Shown here one piece after another: positions 8,044 to 16,874 of a stretch of 64,000 bases of DNA. The translations under genes and the position numbers were made by a program. The stretch comes from Bacteroidales bacterium UBA1309 (lineage in GTDB: Bacteria; Bacteroidota; Bacteroidia; Bacteroidales; Dysgonomonadaceae). The stretch is taken from assembly GCA_002307185.1 (NCBI GenBank), contig DBTT01000051.1:62001-126000 (forward strand), in the 5' to 3' direction. Position 1 is the stretch's first letter. Each line of letters starts with the position of its first letter. The notes below the pieces were generated by a model. That model was given only the letters and a program-made list of their open reading frames with translations, ran no database searches and was not told the origin of the DNA.

Positions 8044-10250
8044 ATGAAACAGCAAACTTTTTCCCTTATTTTCTTCCTACTCCTTCCTTTTTACTTGTAT
8101 GCGCAAAAGACGAAACTGCCCGACAGCAAAAGGTTTTCGGAAAAGGCTTACATTTATAAAAAGATGCTGCTGCAACAGCTTTGTATGGAGCAAGAGCTAA
8201 ATATGGCGTGATAATGATTCAAACAAAAGGTTTTAAGGCAAAAGTGGATAAAGCTTTGAGCGAAGGCGGTTCGGATGTTCCAGGAAATTCCATCCGCAAG
8301 AATTTCCACGACGATGCTTTCTGGCAACCCCGCTTGACTACCGACAAACAAGGAAAGGCTTCGTTTGAAGTGACATATCCGGATGATATCACCACATGGA
8401 ATGCCCACTTTATTGCCATTGGTGGAAAACGGATGACAGACAAGCAACAGCTTTCGATCCGTTCTTTTAAGGCATTAACAGCTCGGCTTTCTTTACCCAG
8501 CTTCGCTATTCGTGGCGATGAATTCAATGCCACAGGACGCATTTCCAACTATTATGGAGATTCCATTTCATTGACCCGAAGCTATAAATCGACTAGTGAA
8601 ACGGTTGTAAACGATTTGAAAATCAAGACAAATTACCTGGATCATATCCCAACGAAGGCAGCAGAAGGAGACAGCCTTTCGATTTCGTATTCCATCAAAT
8701 CGCCCAACGGTTTTGTGGATGGGGAAGAACGTTCACTGCCAATTTTTGAAAAAGGAATGCTCCAAACCTATGGAAACTTTCAAGTATTGAACGACACCTT
8801 GGTTCACAAACTAAAGTCCGATCCCGCTTTGGGCGAGGTGACTGTTCATGCGGAAGCTTCGAGTTTTGCTCTTTTCTTGGATGAAATTGACAAGGTGGAA
8901 AAATACAAATACCTGTGCAACGAACAGATGGCCTCTAAAATCAAGGCCTTGCTGTCTCAAAAACGGCTTTACAAATTTTTAGGGAAAAACTTCCGAAATG
9001 AATCGAAACTGAATGAGTTGATTCAAAAGCTGAATAAGAATAAAAACACGGTTGGTTTGTGGGGCTGGTGGAACAACAGTGGAACAGTCTTTTGGGTGTC
9101 AAAGCAGGTTATCAGCGCCATGCTCGATGCGCAAGATGCCGGTTACACAACTAATTTTGACAAGGAAACCCTGGTAAAGTATTATCAGCACGAGCTTGAC
9201 GGAGGATTGGCAAGCCTTAAGATGGCTTTACCCGACAAGCTTCCTTACGCTAAAGGAGAATTATTCGACCGCCTTTTGCTTCTCAAACGATTGAGTGCTC
9301 CCATCGATTTTGAGGGCTATTTCAAGCAAATCAACTTGTTGAAAAATTATTCCCTCACCGACAAATTGAGAACTTTTCAAGTGATGGCAACCATCGGTTT
9401 GCAAAATCAAATCCCGCTCGATTCGTTGATGAAATACAGCCGCCAAGCGCTGTTGGGTTCTTTGTATTGGACAAATCGCGACAATGGTGATTTCCGTTTC
9501 GAACTCCCTTACGAAAACAATACGGAATATACCCTGATGGCATATTCCATCTTTAAAAACATGGGAAACAAGCAAGCCGAGCTCGAAAAAATACGGAATT
9601 ATTTCTTCGAAATCCGCCGCAACGGGCAGTGGACAAACACCTATGAATCCACCCGTATCATGGAAACCATTTTGCCGGATATGCTCAATGAAAACCAATC
9701 GTTGAAAGATGTAAGTTTGAATGTGAACGGCAGCCTAATCACAAAATTTCCTTATGCAGAAGTACTCAAAATAGCCGGAAAAGAGGTTGAGATACAGAAA
9801 AGAGGAACGGCCCCCGTATTCATCACAAGCTATCAGCAAGCTTGGAACCCTGATCCGGCAGTTGAAGCAAAAAAAGGCTTTGCTGTGAAATCTTGTTTTG
9901 CAGACAACAACGACACGGCTTCCGTATTGAAGGCTGGAAAAGCAGTCACGTTGAAAGTTTCGGTGGATGTGAAAGCAGATGCCCAATACGTCCAAATCGA
10001 AGTGCCGATTCCGGCAGGCTGCTCCTACGAAACAAAACCGAACTCCTATTGGTCGGTAAATCACAGCGAATATTTCAAAGACAAAGTGGTGATTTTCTGC
10101 AACCGGATGGATAAAGGGAACCATTCGTTCAGCATCGAATTGAATCCCCGGTTTACCGGAAAATACACGCTAAACCCAGCCAAGGCCGAATTGATGTATT
10201 TTCCCACATTCCATGGCAATGAAAAGGTAAAAGGGGTGGAAATCCGGTAG
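8044..10250 (+). pseudogene. Alpha-2-macroglobulin family protein, internally deleted and frameshifted
   Basis: An ATG at 8044 opens a signal peptide (MKQQTFSLIFFLLLPFYLYA) and about 20 mature residues ending FSEKAYIYKK, resembling the start of an MG2-type domain; this frame stops at 8211. From about 8160 a second frame, offset by one base, continues to 10250. It begins KDAAATALYGARAKYG, the end of a TonB-plug-like domain found inside large Bacteroidetes alpha-2-macroglobulins, then has the A2M region (NFHDDAFWQPRLTTDKQGKA) and a thioester-type CNEQ motif at 8916-8927. Intact relatives are much longer, so roughly a thousand residues appear deleted. One extra A in the A5 run at 8158-8162 would join the two frames. 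A TAAGTTTG -7-like box lies at 8013-8020. Confidence 0.72.
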
Positions 10251-10313
10251 AGACAATGCACCGATCAATATGGGTGTTTTAGACGATGCATGTATCGTCT
10301 CTACGAGGTATAT

Positions 10314-11075
10314 TTATTGTTTTTCGGTCAGATATTTCCAAAACCGTTTTGGCATGTGTTGGCGTTGCAATTTCAGGTTGATGCGCTCTTTTATCGTCAT
10401 GGATTTGAAATAGCCTTTCCAAAGCTCCTGAAACATTTTCTCGTCTTCCGCCATCAGCTTTTCGTCCAACTTGCCGCCGAGCAAATGCTTGTCGTTATCC
10501 AGGGTCATCTCCTCGCAGGTTTGCAAATCGTAATAATAACCATAATGGCGTTTCAGATCGTAAATTACCCATTTTTGATCGGCAAAACGGTCTTTGAAAT
10601 GGTCGATAATCAAAGGCAGAACATTGTAGCGGGGTGAAACAGCCGCAAAGAAAATATCATCGGCTGCCTTTTGAAAACGGACAAACTGCTTCTGGAAATG
10701 CGCTTCGTGCGAAACTTTCCTTGCCAACTGGTGGGCTTCCAGCACATCGGCATCGGCAAAATTTGTCTCGATGGAGACCGGGCTGTCTATCGTCTTGCGG
10801 ATGTAGCGGAAGAGGAGTTCGTCACTACCTGCCTCTTCCGATAGCCACAAATGGGTCAGCATATTGCAAGCTCCCTTTGTCATTTTCTTTTCCAAGGCTG
10901 TACACACCCGACCGGACTTTTCCTCGTCCGAAATCACCATATATTCTTCTGTCAAAAACAAAGGTGGAATATCTCCCACACCCAACAATTTGTCAGGAAA
11001 CGTTTTCCGGCTGTAAGCATCAAAAATGGCCGTCAGCAAGCCCTCGAATGTTTTGTCGTAGAAGAATACAAGCAT
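10314..11075 (-). CDS. Radical-SAM-linked putative DNA repair protein (TIGR03915/DUF4130)
   Basis: A 253-residue cytosolic protein of the DUF4130 type. Visible features are the N-terminal MLVFFYDKTFEGLLTAIFDAY, the central HEAHFQKQFVRFQK and VIYDLKRHYGYYYD segments. In other bacteria this domain accompanies, or is fused to, uracil-DNA-glycosylase-like proteins, and it is nearly always next to a TIGR03916 radical SAM protein, as here. The partner lies upstream on the same strand with a 114-nt gap. A role in DNA repair or base modification is family inference; the chemistry is not established as far as I know. Confidence 0.8.
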   Translation of the reverse strand: MLVFFYDKTFEGLLTAIFDAYSRKTFPDKLLGVGDIPPLFLTEEYMVISDEEKSGRVCTALEKKMTKGACNMLTHLWLSEEAGSDELLFRYIRKTIDSPVSIETNFADADVLEAHQLARKVSHEAHFQKQFVRFQKAADDIFFAAVSPRYNVLPLIIDHFKDRFADQKWVIYDLKRHYGYYYDLQTCEEMTLDNDKHLLGGKLDEKLMAEDEKMFQELWKGYFKSMTIKERINLKLQRQHMPKRFWKYLTEKQ

Positions 11076-11189
11076 GATTGAGATTTTTTGAGGAAGGTAC
11101 TTTTATGCCTTTATTGCTCAAGCAATTTCATTCTTAAGATTTCAGGCAAATAAATTAACTTGAAATTGAAAAACTGCCTCATAGCGGAA

Positions 11190-12449
11190 TCAATCAGGAA
11201 AAATGATCGACAATTGGCCGCCATCCGCCTTCTTCTTGGGTTCCGTCAATACCTTGCGGACATATTCCGGTGTTGCTTCCTGTACGGTGAATGTTGGCAA
11301 TTCGTTGCAGGTGATAAAACACTGCGCTTTCTTCATCACGATGCCGATTTTCTTCAGATGCGAAGCATTCAAGCGTCCATGTCGGCGCGACATTACAATG
11401 AACTGTGCCGATTTAACACCGATTCCCGGCACACGCAGGATCATGGCATAATCCGCCTTGTTGATATCCACAGGGAAGGTCTCGGGATGGCGCAATGCCC
11501 ACGAGAGCTTGGGGTCAATCTCCAGATCGAGGTCGGGATACGAATCATCGACAATCTCGTCGGCCCGGTATTGGTAAAAGCGCATCAGCCAGTCGGCTTG
11601 ATAGAGGCGGTTTTCACGCACCAGCGGGGCTTGCTTCAAGGTAGGAAGGCGTTTGTCGTAGCTGTTGACAGGAATGTAACCGGAATAATACACCCGGCGC
11701 ATTTGTGTCTGTTGGTAGAGGATGGACGAAACCCGAAGAATGTCTTTGTCGCGTTCGTCTGTTGCTCCCACAATCATTTGGGTGCTTTGCCCAGCCGGAA
11801 CAAAACGGGGTGCTTTCCGAAACTTTTTCCTATCCTCAATATTCTGGAGCACACCCTGCTGGATGTACTTCATCGGTTTATACACGCTGCGGTGATCCTT
11901 TTCGGGAGCAAGAAGCTTGAGATTCGCTTCGGTGGGGATCTCCAAGTTCACACTCATGCGGTCGGCATACAATCCCGCTTCATCTATCAGTTCACGACTT
12001 GCTCCGGGAATACTCTTCATGTGGATGTAGCCGTTGAAACGATGCACTTCCCGTAGTTGTTTCACCACGCGCACCATCCGCTCCATGGTGTAGTCGGGGC
12101 TGTGGATGATGCCCGAGCTTAAGAAAAGCCCCTCGATGTAATTCCTTCGGTAGAATTCGATGGTCAGTTCCACCAATTCGTCCACTGTGAAAGTAGCCCG
12201 GCGAATGTCGTTCGTTCGGCGGTTGATGCAGTAGGCGCAATCGTAGATGCAATAGTTCGTGAGCATGATTTTGAGCAGGGCTATACAACGTCCGTCCTCG
12301 CTAAAGCTGTGGCAAATACCCATTCCACCCACCGTATTTCCCAGCCCGCCCGCCGAATTTTGGCGAACTGTACCGCTAGAAGAGCAGGAAACGTCATACT
12401 TGGCCGATTTGGCTAAAGTCTTGAGTTTTTGGAGTACATTGTCATTCAT
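11190..12449 (-). CDS. Putative DNA modification/repair radical SAM protein (TIGR03916)
   Basis: A 419-residue radical SAM enzyme. The cluster motif C-x3-C-x2-C is visible as CIYDCAYC, followed by the barrel (FLSSGI for SAM binding). Near the C-terminus, residues about 330-370 contain a helix-hairpin-helix DNA-binding motif (LRVPGIGVKSAQFIVMSRR). The combination of radical chemistry with a DNA-binding domain suggests action on DNA lesions or bases. It precedes the DUF4130 protein, its usual partner. The N-terminal DVSCSSSGTVR segment is typical of the family. The exact substrate is unknown. Confidence 0.85.
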   Translation of the reverse strand: MNDNVLQKLKTLAKSAKYDVSCSSSGTVRQNSAGGLGNTVGGMGICHSFSEDGRCIALLKIMLTNYCIYDCAYCINRRTNDIRRATFTVDELVELTIEFYRRNYIEGLFLSSGIIHSPDYTMERMVRVVKQLREVHRFNGYIHMKSIPGASRELIDEAGLYADRMSVNLEIPTEANLKLLAPEKDHRSVYKPMKYIQQGVLQNIEDRKKFRKAPRFVPAGQSTQMIVGATDERDKDILRVSSILYQQTQMRRVYYSGYIPVNSYDKRLPTLKQAPLVRENRLYQADWLMRFYQYRADEIVDDSYPDLDLEIDPKLSWALRHPETFPVDINKADYAMILRVPGIGVKSAQFIVMSRRHGRLNASHLKKIGIVMKKAQCFITCNELPTFTVQEATPEYVRKVLTEPKKKADGGQLSIIFPD

Positions 12450-12621
12450 CTTATTGCAAAGAAAAGCATTTAGAAGGAAAAAACCGGGTTCAAAATTGCT
12501 AAAAAAGAGGAAGCTGTTGATAAGTTTTTTGAAGGGAAAAGCAGAGTGAATTCACTAAAGGCACAGTTTGGGATTCAATTCAGGGATTGAAACTTCTTTC
12601 CTAAATTTATTTAACAAATCC

Positions 12622-12652
12622 TTTGTCATAAGCAATAATACCTGTATTTTTG
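12622..12652 (+). promoter_or_regulatory. Bacteroidetes sigma-ABfr-type promoter upstream of the formate/nitrite transporter
   Basis: TTTG at 12622-12625, a 19-nt spacer, then TATTTTTG at 12645-12652, an excellent match to the TTTG / TAnnTTTG consensus. It lies 134 nt upstream of the FNT start. The rest of the 12450-12785 gap holds no gene I can support. Confidence 0.7.
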
Positions 12653-12785
12653 CGCACGATATCAGTGTCGTTTGGGAACATATTTATTCAGGGTATTTTC
12701 CTTGGAAATCTTCCCAAATATGCCAATTTATTTCATTTTTCAATAGCTACTGGCTATCAGCCAACTTAAAACTTATTTTTAGATT

Positions 12786-13577
12786 ATGGCTCACTACAAC
12801 AAGCCTTATGAAATGACGCAAGAATTTGCGGCATCCTCTGTTTACAAAAACAGCCTTTCCCTTACAAAATTTGGCATTATTTCCATTCTCGGGGGAGCCT
12901 TCATTGCTTTCGGTGGATTATTGACGGTTATGGTTGCCGGAGGAATGCCCGGAATCGGCGAGGCAAATCCCGGAATCCTGAAATTCATAGCAGGTGCACT
13001 CTTCCCCATCGGCCTGATTATGGTGTCTCTGACCGGTGCCGATTTGTTTACGAGCAATTGTGCGGGATTCACCTATCTGATCCTGCAAAAACAAATCAAG
13101 CTATATGGCTTCTTGAAAATATTGCTCCTCTCCTATCTTTTCAATTTTGTGGGAACGCAAATCATCGCATTCCTGCTGTCCTACGATGTTGGCTTGTTGG
13201 ACCACGACCCTTGGAAATCTTATCTCCATCATTATGCCGAGCATAAAGTGTTTCAGGACTGGACAACTGTGTTTGTGAAGGCCATCGGGGCCAATTGGTT
13301 AGTTTGCCTTGGCATGTTTATGGGATATGCTTCGAAAGACATCATTGGAAAGTGCATCGGCATCTGGATTCCGGTAATGCTCTTTGTCACCCTTGGATAC
13401 GAACACTCCATCGCCAACATGTTTTTCATACCCGCATCCATCTACTCAGGTGCACACATCTCGTGGACAGAATTCATTGTCAACAACCTGATTCCAGCCA
13501 CCCTCGGAAACTTTATCGGCGGAATGCTGATGGTGGGATCTACCTATTGGTATTTACATCTGAAGGATAAGCAATAG
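12786..13577 (+). CDS. Formate/nitrite transporter family channel
   Basis: A 263-residue, six-span inner-membrane FNT channel, normally a pentamer moving formate, nitrite or related monovalent anions. Key signatures are LTGADLFTSNC (gating-loop Thr at residue 83) and GYEHSIANMFF with the conserved central-pore His207. The first span is preceded by the usual amphipathic N-terminal helix (EFAASSVYKNSLSL). No pyruvate formate-lyase or nitrite reductase is adjacent, so the substrate cannot be set; formate is plausible for a fermenter. ogt follows on the same strand but has its own -7-like TATCTTTG at 13621. Confidence 0.88.
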   Translation: MAHYNKPYEMTQEFAASSVYKNSLSLTKFGIISILGGAFIAFGGLLTVMVAGGMPGIGEANPGILKFIAGALFPIGLIMVSLTGADLFTSNCAGFTYLILQKQIKLYGFLKILLLSYLFNFVGTQIIAFLLSYDVGLLDHDPWKSYLHHYAEHKVFQDWTTVFVKAIGANWLVCLGMFMGYASKDIIGKCIGIWIPVMLFVTLGYEHSIANMFFIPASIYSGAHISWTEFIVNNLIPATLGNFIGGMLMVGSTYWYLHLKDKQ

Positions 13578-13665
13578 TGAATAAGTGAAACTACCGGGTA
13601 GGGTGAAAACAAAAACGAGGTATCTTTGTTTTAAAATAGATGTACAACCAATCTATTATTTCAAC

Positions 13666-14199
13666 ATGACTACGTCTGAAAAAAACGAAAACAACCTCGC
13701 AAAAGAAACATTGTCCTACTCATTCCACAATAGCCGATGGGGACAGGTGTTGATAGCCAGCAGCCCGAAAGGAATCTGTTTTGTTTCCTTTGCAGAAGAC
13801 ACGGAATCTGCACGAGAGAAGCTTCAATCTCATTTTCCAAAGGCTTTCTTAAATGAGAAAAACGATCCGGCACATCAGAATGCACTTGACATAATAGATG
13901 GAAAGCTGAGTGATGCATCCAAAATCAAATTGGATATTGTTGGCTCGGAGTTTCAGAAAACAGTGTGGGACGCCCTTCTGCAAATCCCTTATGGAAATAC
14001 GTCAACCTATTCCGAGATTGCAAACAGGATCGGAAGGCCCAAGGCAGTGCGTGCCGTAGGCAATGCCATAGGAAGAAACAACATAGCCGTGCTTATTCCT
14101 TGCCACAGAATTGTCAGATCTACCGGCAAACTGAGCGGATATAGATGGGGCGTTGATCTCAAGAAAAAAATCTTGGAGCAAGAATGTAAGGAAGGTTAA
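13666..14199 (+). CDS. ogt: Methylated-DNA--protein-cysteine methyltransferase
   Basis: A 177-residue suicide repair protein that removes O6-alkyl groups from guanine. The start at ATG 13666 (MTTSEKNENN) is chosen because a TATCTTTG -7-like box lies at 13621-13628, inside any longer reading frame. The DNA-binding wing FQKTVWDALLQIPYGNTSTY and the active-site IPCHRIV (acceptor Cys146) are intact. The N-terminal domain is short, as in Ogt, and there is no Ada-type zinc or AraC domain. Confidence 0.92.
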   Translation: MTTSEKNENNLAKETLSYSFHNSRWGQVLIASSPKGICFVSFAEDTESAREKLQSHFPKAFLNEKNDPAHQNALDIIDGKLSDASKIKLDIVGSEFQKTVWDALLQIPYGNTSTYSEIANRIGRPKAVRAVGNAIGRNNIAVLIPCHRIVRSTGKLSGYRWGVDLKKKILEQECKEG

Positions 14200-14329
14200 G
14201 CTAACTTTCGAAAACTAATTATCCGACGGCGATTTACAACAACAATTTAGTCGGGATGTTTTCACTATATTAAACGACACGAATCTTATTTCACCATCAT
14301 TCCACATTGATTGAATCCACATTTTTATT

Positions 14330-14461
14330 ATGCGGGAAAATGGGGTATATGTAAATAAGTGGCCGATTGGAGATTTAGTCGAGATTGCCAGACTCAAAAA
14401 TCATTCGAAGAACTTTGAACCGTTTGTCGCGTTGCGAACTCGCTATTTCCACATCACATAA
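14330..14461 (+). pseudogene. Short coding-like remnant, unidentified
   Basis: A 43-codon open frame (MRENGVYVNKWPIGDLV...) ends at TAA 14459-14461. Its composition (KWPIGDLVEIARLKNH) looks protein-like, and the sequence reads as the tail of a larger protein rather than a complete small gene. I recognise no family. The rest of 14200-14523 holds only the terminator after it. Confidence 0.25.
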
Positions 14462-14467
14462 AAAAAC

Positions 14468-14494
14468 AGCCCCAAGTAATACTTACTCAGGGCT
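14468..14494 (-). terminator. Intrinsic terminator downstream of serA
   Basis: Hairpin AGCCC-(CA)-AGTAA-tac-TTACT-(CA)-GGGCT at 14468-14494. On the minus strand it is followed by a run of T (A-run at 14461-14466 on the plus strand), 30 nt after the serA stop codon. A TTATTTT tract on the right also permits use on the plus strand. Confidence 0.75.
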
Positions 14495-14523
14495 TATTTT
14501 CAATATAGATTAAGAAAATCTCC

Positions 14524-15444
14524 TTATTTATTCACTCGGAATTTTTCATTTCCAGTCTGGAAGAAATCCACGATTTGTTTTGCAGCAGCAATCCCTGCGT
14601 TGATATTCGCTTCGGCAGTTTGCGCACCCATTTTTTTAGGAGTGGCAAAATAGCGGTCGGCAAATTTGGCAACCAATTCGTCGTGGTTTCCAGGTTTGAT
14701 ATCGGTCAGGTATTTCAAATCGGCACGTTCTTCCAAGGCTTTCACCAATTCCGCTTCGTTGATCACTTCCTTGCGGGCAGTGTTGATCAACACGCCTTTC
14801 TTGGGAAGCTTGCTCAACAAGGCATAATTGATGGAGTTTTTGGTTTCGGCTGTAGCTGGAATATGCAGCGACACAAATTGGCAAGTGCTGTAAAGCTCTT
14901 CCACGGAAGAAACGGCTTCCACACCTTCTGCTTCGATGGCTTCTTTGCTCAAAAATGGATCGTAAGCATACACTTCCATACCAAATCCTTTGGCTACGCG
15001 GGCCACGTTGCGGCCTACGTTTCCGTAAGCATGGATGCCCAATTTTTTGCCAAGCAATTCGGTTCCGGAAGTTCCGTTGTAAAAATTGCGGATGGCATAA
15101 ACAGTGAGTCCAAACACCAATTCGGCAACCGCATTGGCATTTTGCCCCGGAGTGTTCATCACCACAATGTTTTTGGCTTTGGATGAATCCAAATCGATAT
15201 TGTCGTATCCGGCACCTGCACGGACAACGATTTTCAATTGTTTGCCAGCAGCCAACACTTCGTCGTCGAAAATGTCACTACGAATGATGGCGGCATCAGC
15301 TGTAGCCACGGCATCGAGCAATTGTTGTTTTTCTGTGTATTTTTCAAGCAAAGCCAGCTCGTAGCCCGCACCTTCCACCACTTCGCGGATTCCTCTCACG
15401 GCTTCCGCAGCAAAGGGTTTGTCTGTTGCAATTAATACTTTCAT
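14524..15444 (-). CDS. serA: D-3-phosphoglycerate dehydrogenase
   Basis: A 306-residue NAD-dependent D-2-hydroxyacid dehydrogenase, first step of serine synthesis. The substrate-binding VVRAGAGYDNID and the dinucleotide fold around YGNVGRNVARVAKGFG are present. It lacks the C-terminal ACT/allosteric domain of the E. coli enzyme. The usual catalytic histidine position (TPH near the C-terminus) reads TPKKMGAQTAEAN, with Lys in place of His; I recall this being common to short Bacteroidetes SerA, but it is unusual for the superfamily. It follows serC on the same strand with a 145-nt repeat-containing gap. Confidence 0.85.
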   Translation of the reverse strand: MKVLIATDKPFAAEAVRGIREVVEGAGYELALLEKYTEKQQLLDAVATADAAIIRSDIFDDEVLAAGKQLKIVVRAGAGYDNIDLDSSKAKNIVVMNTPGQNANAVAELVFGLTVYAIRNFYNGTSGTELLGKKLGIHAYGNVGRNVARVAKGFGMEVYAYDPFLSKEAIEAEGVEAVSSVEELYSTCQFVSLHIPATAETKNSINYALLSKLPKKGVLINTARKEVINEAELVKALEERADLKYLTDIKPGNHDELVAKFADRYFATPKKMGAQTAEANINAGIAAAKQIVDFFQTGNEKFRVNK

Positions 15445-15453
15445 ATTTTTATA

Positions 15454-15485
15454 TTAGCTGTTAGCCTTTAGCTATTAGCTTTTTA
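15454..15485. repeat. AGCTAATAGC-type dispersed repeat between serC and serA
   Basis: Tandem-like units TTAGCTGTTAGCC / TTTAGCTATTAGC just upstream of the serA start. Related units occur at 48617-48651 upstream of folK, in the same orientation relative to the downstream gene. Read from the serA strand the unit is AGCTAATAGCTAAAGGCTAA. A second motif, ATTGGCAC / ATGTGCCAAT, lies at about 15545-15580. Confidence 0.6.
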
Positions 15486-15589
15486 GTATTTGTTGAATTT
15501 ATTATTGAAATTGACTTTAAGTGAAAGATAATATATCCGTCTGCTAATTGGCATATCGGCACATTATCCTCATTGGCACATTTTCTTGA

Positions 15590-16663
15590 TTATTTGCCAG
15601 CTTGCTTTTCGAAGTCTTGCATGGCAGCGATCAAAGTCTGAACCCCTTCGATAGGCATTGCGTTGTAGATAGATGCACGGAAACCGCCCACAGAACGGTG
15701 CCCTTTCAAACTGCTCATACCTCTGTCTGTCGCAAATTTCAAGAAATCAGCTTCCAAATCCTTGTGTTCGTCGCTCATTACGAAGCAAACATTCATCAGG
15801 GAACGATCTTCCACGGCCGCTGTTCCTTTGAACAATGGATTACGGTCGATTTCATGATATAGAATACCCGCTTTTTCCTGATTTACCTTGTACATTGCTT
15901 CCACTCCACCATTGGTTTTCAGCCAGCGAAGAGTTTGCATCGCCGCATAAACAGGAACCACAGGAGGAGTATTGAACATGGAGCCACTTTCAATGAATGT
16001 GCGGTAGTCGAGCATGGTTGGGATTGCACGGCTCACTTTGCCCAAAATATCATTTTTGACAACGGCGAATGCCAAACCGGCAGGAGCCAAGTTTTTTTGT
16101 GCGCCACCATAGATAATGCCATATTTTGAAACATCCACCGGGCGAGAGAAAATATCAGACGACATGTCTGCGATCATCGGCACAGGAGAATCCAAGTCTG
16201 TGTGAAGCTCTGTACCAAAAATGGTATTGTTGGACGTGATGTGGAAATAATCCGCATCAGTAGGGATTACGAAATCTTTGGGAACATAAGTATAATTATC
16301 AGCCTTGGAGGAAGCAACTTCAACAACTTCACCGAAAAACTTTGCTTCTTTCATGGCTTTGTTTGCCCAAGTGCCAGTGTTCAGATAGGCCGCTTTTTTT
16401 TCCAAAAGGTTGAAAGGGACCATGCAGAATTGTAAGCTGGCACCACCACCAAGAAAAACCACGGAATATCCTTCTGGAACATTAAGCAATTCTTTAAACA
16501 AATCAACTGTCTCGTCCATAACCGCCTGAAAATCCTTTCCACGGTGGCTTACTTCCATCAGCGAAAGAGTCGATCCGTTGAAATCGAGAATAGCTTTGGC
16601 TGTTTCTTCGATTGTTTGCTGTGGTAGGATTGACGGGCCTGCGCTGAAATTGTACTTTTTCAT
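15590..16663 (-). CDS. serC: 3-phosphoserine aminotransferase
   Basis: A 357-residue PLP-dependent class V aminotransferase making 3-phosphoserine from 3-phosphohydroxypyruvate and glutamate. The start [10 protein letters not shown] is diagnostic. The PLP lysine is K190 in [12 protein letters not shown], and the phosphate-binding GGGASLQF is present. The end [17 protein letters not shown] carries the substrate-binding arginine region. It lies upstream of serA on the same strand, the usual Bacteroidetes pairing. A CAAAGTTA element (TAACTTTG on the minus strand) at 16716-16723 may be its -7 box. Confidence 0.95.
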   Translation of the reverse strand: MKKYNFSAGPSILPQQTIEETAKAILDFNGSTLSLMEVSHRGKDFQAVMDETVDLFKELLNVPEGYSVVFLGGGASLQFCMVPFNLLEKKAAYLNTGTWANKAMKEAKFFGEVVEVASSKADNYTYVPKDFVIPTDADYFHITSNNTIFGTELHTDLDSPVPMIADMSSDIFSRPVDVSKYGIIYGGAQKNLAPAGLAFAVVKNDILGKVSRAIPTMLDYRTFIESGSMFNTPPVVPVYAAMQTLRWLKTNGGVEAMYKVNQEKAGILYHEIDRNPLFKGTAAVEDRSLMNVCFVMSDEHKDLEADFLKFATDRGMSSLKGHRSVGGFRASIYNAMPIEGVQTLIAAMQDFEKQAGK

Positions 16664-16807
16664 AGAGTAAATGATTAGAATTAATTAAAATCTGTTGTTT
16701 TAGTGTATTGGGCTGCAAAGTTACAAACCTATCGCCGAATAACCTATTAGAAATGCAAAAAAAAGACGAAAATGAATAATTATACACCGTTGTGACAGAA
16801 ACAATTA

Positions 16808-16841
16808 AGGCCTCACTTTCCCTGATAGGGAAAGGAGACCT
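16808..16841 (-). terminator. Intrinsic terminator downstream of the class II aldolase
   Basis: Two-part hairpin: CTTTCCC 16816-16822 pairs with GGGAAAG 16828-16834, extended by AGGCCTC 16808-16814 with GAGACCT 16835-16841 (one mismatch). On the minus strand it is followed by a T-rich stretch. It separates fba from serC. Confidence 0.8.
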
Positions 16842-16874
16842 CAATGTATTTGTCATCCGAAAATGTCTAACGCA

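Noticed and set aside
8150..8211. Programmed -1 frameshift in the alpha-2-macroglobulin gene
   Set aside because: The site (TAT AAA AAG) is not a full X-XXY-YYZ slippery heptamer and no strong downstream structure is evident; deletion plus indel explains the sequence better. Read-level A5/A6 variation remains worth checking.
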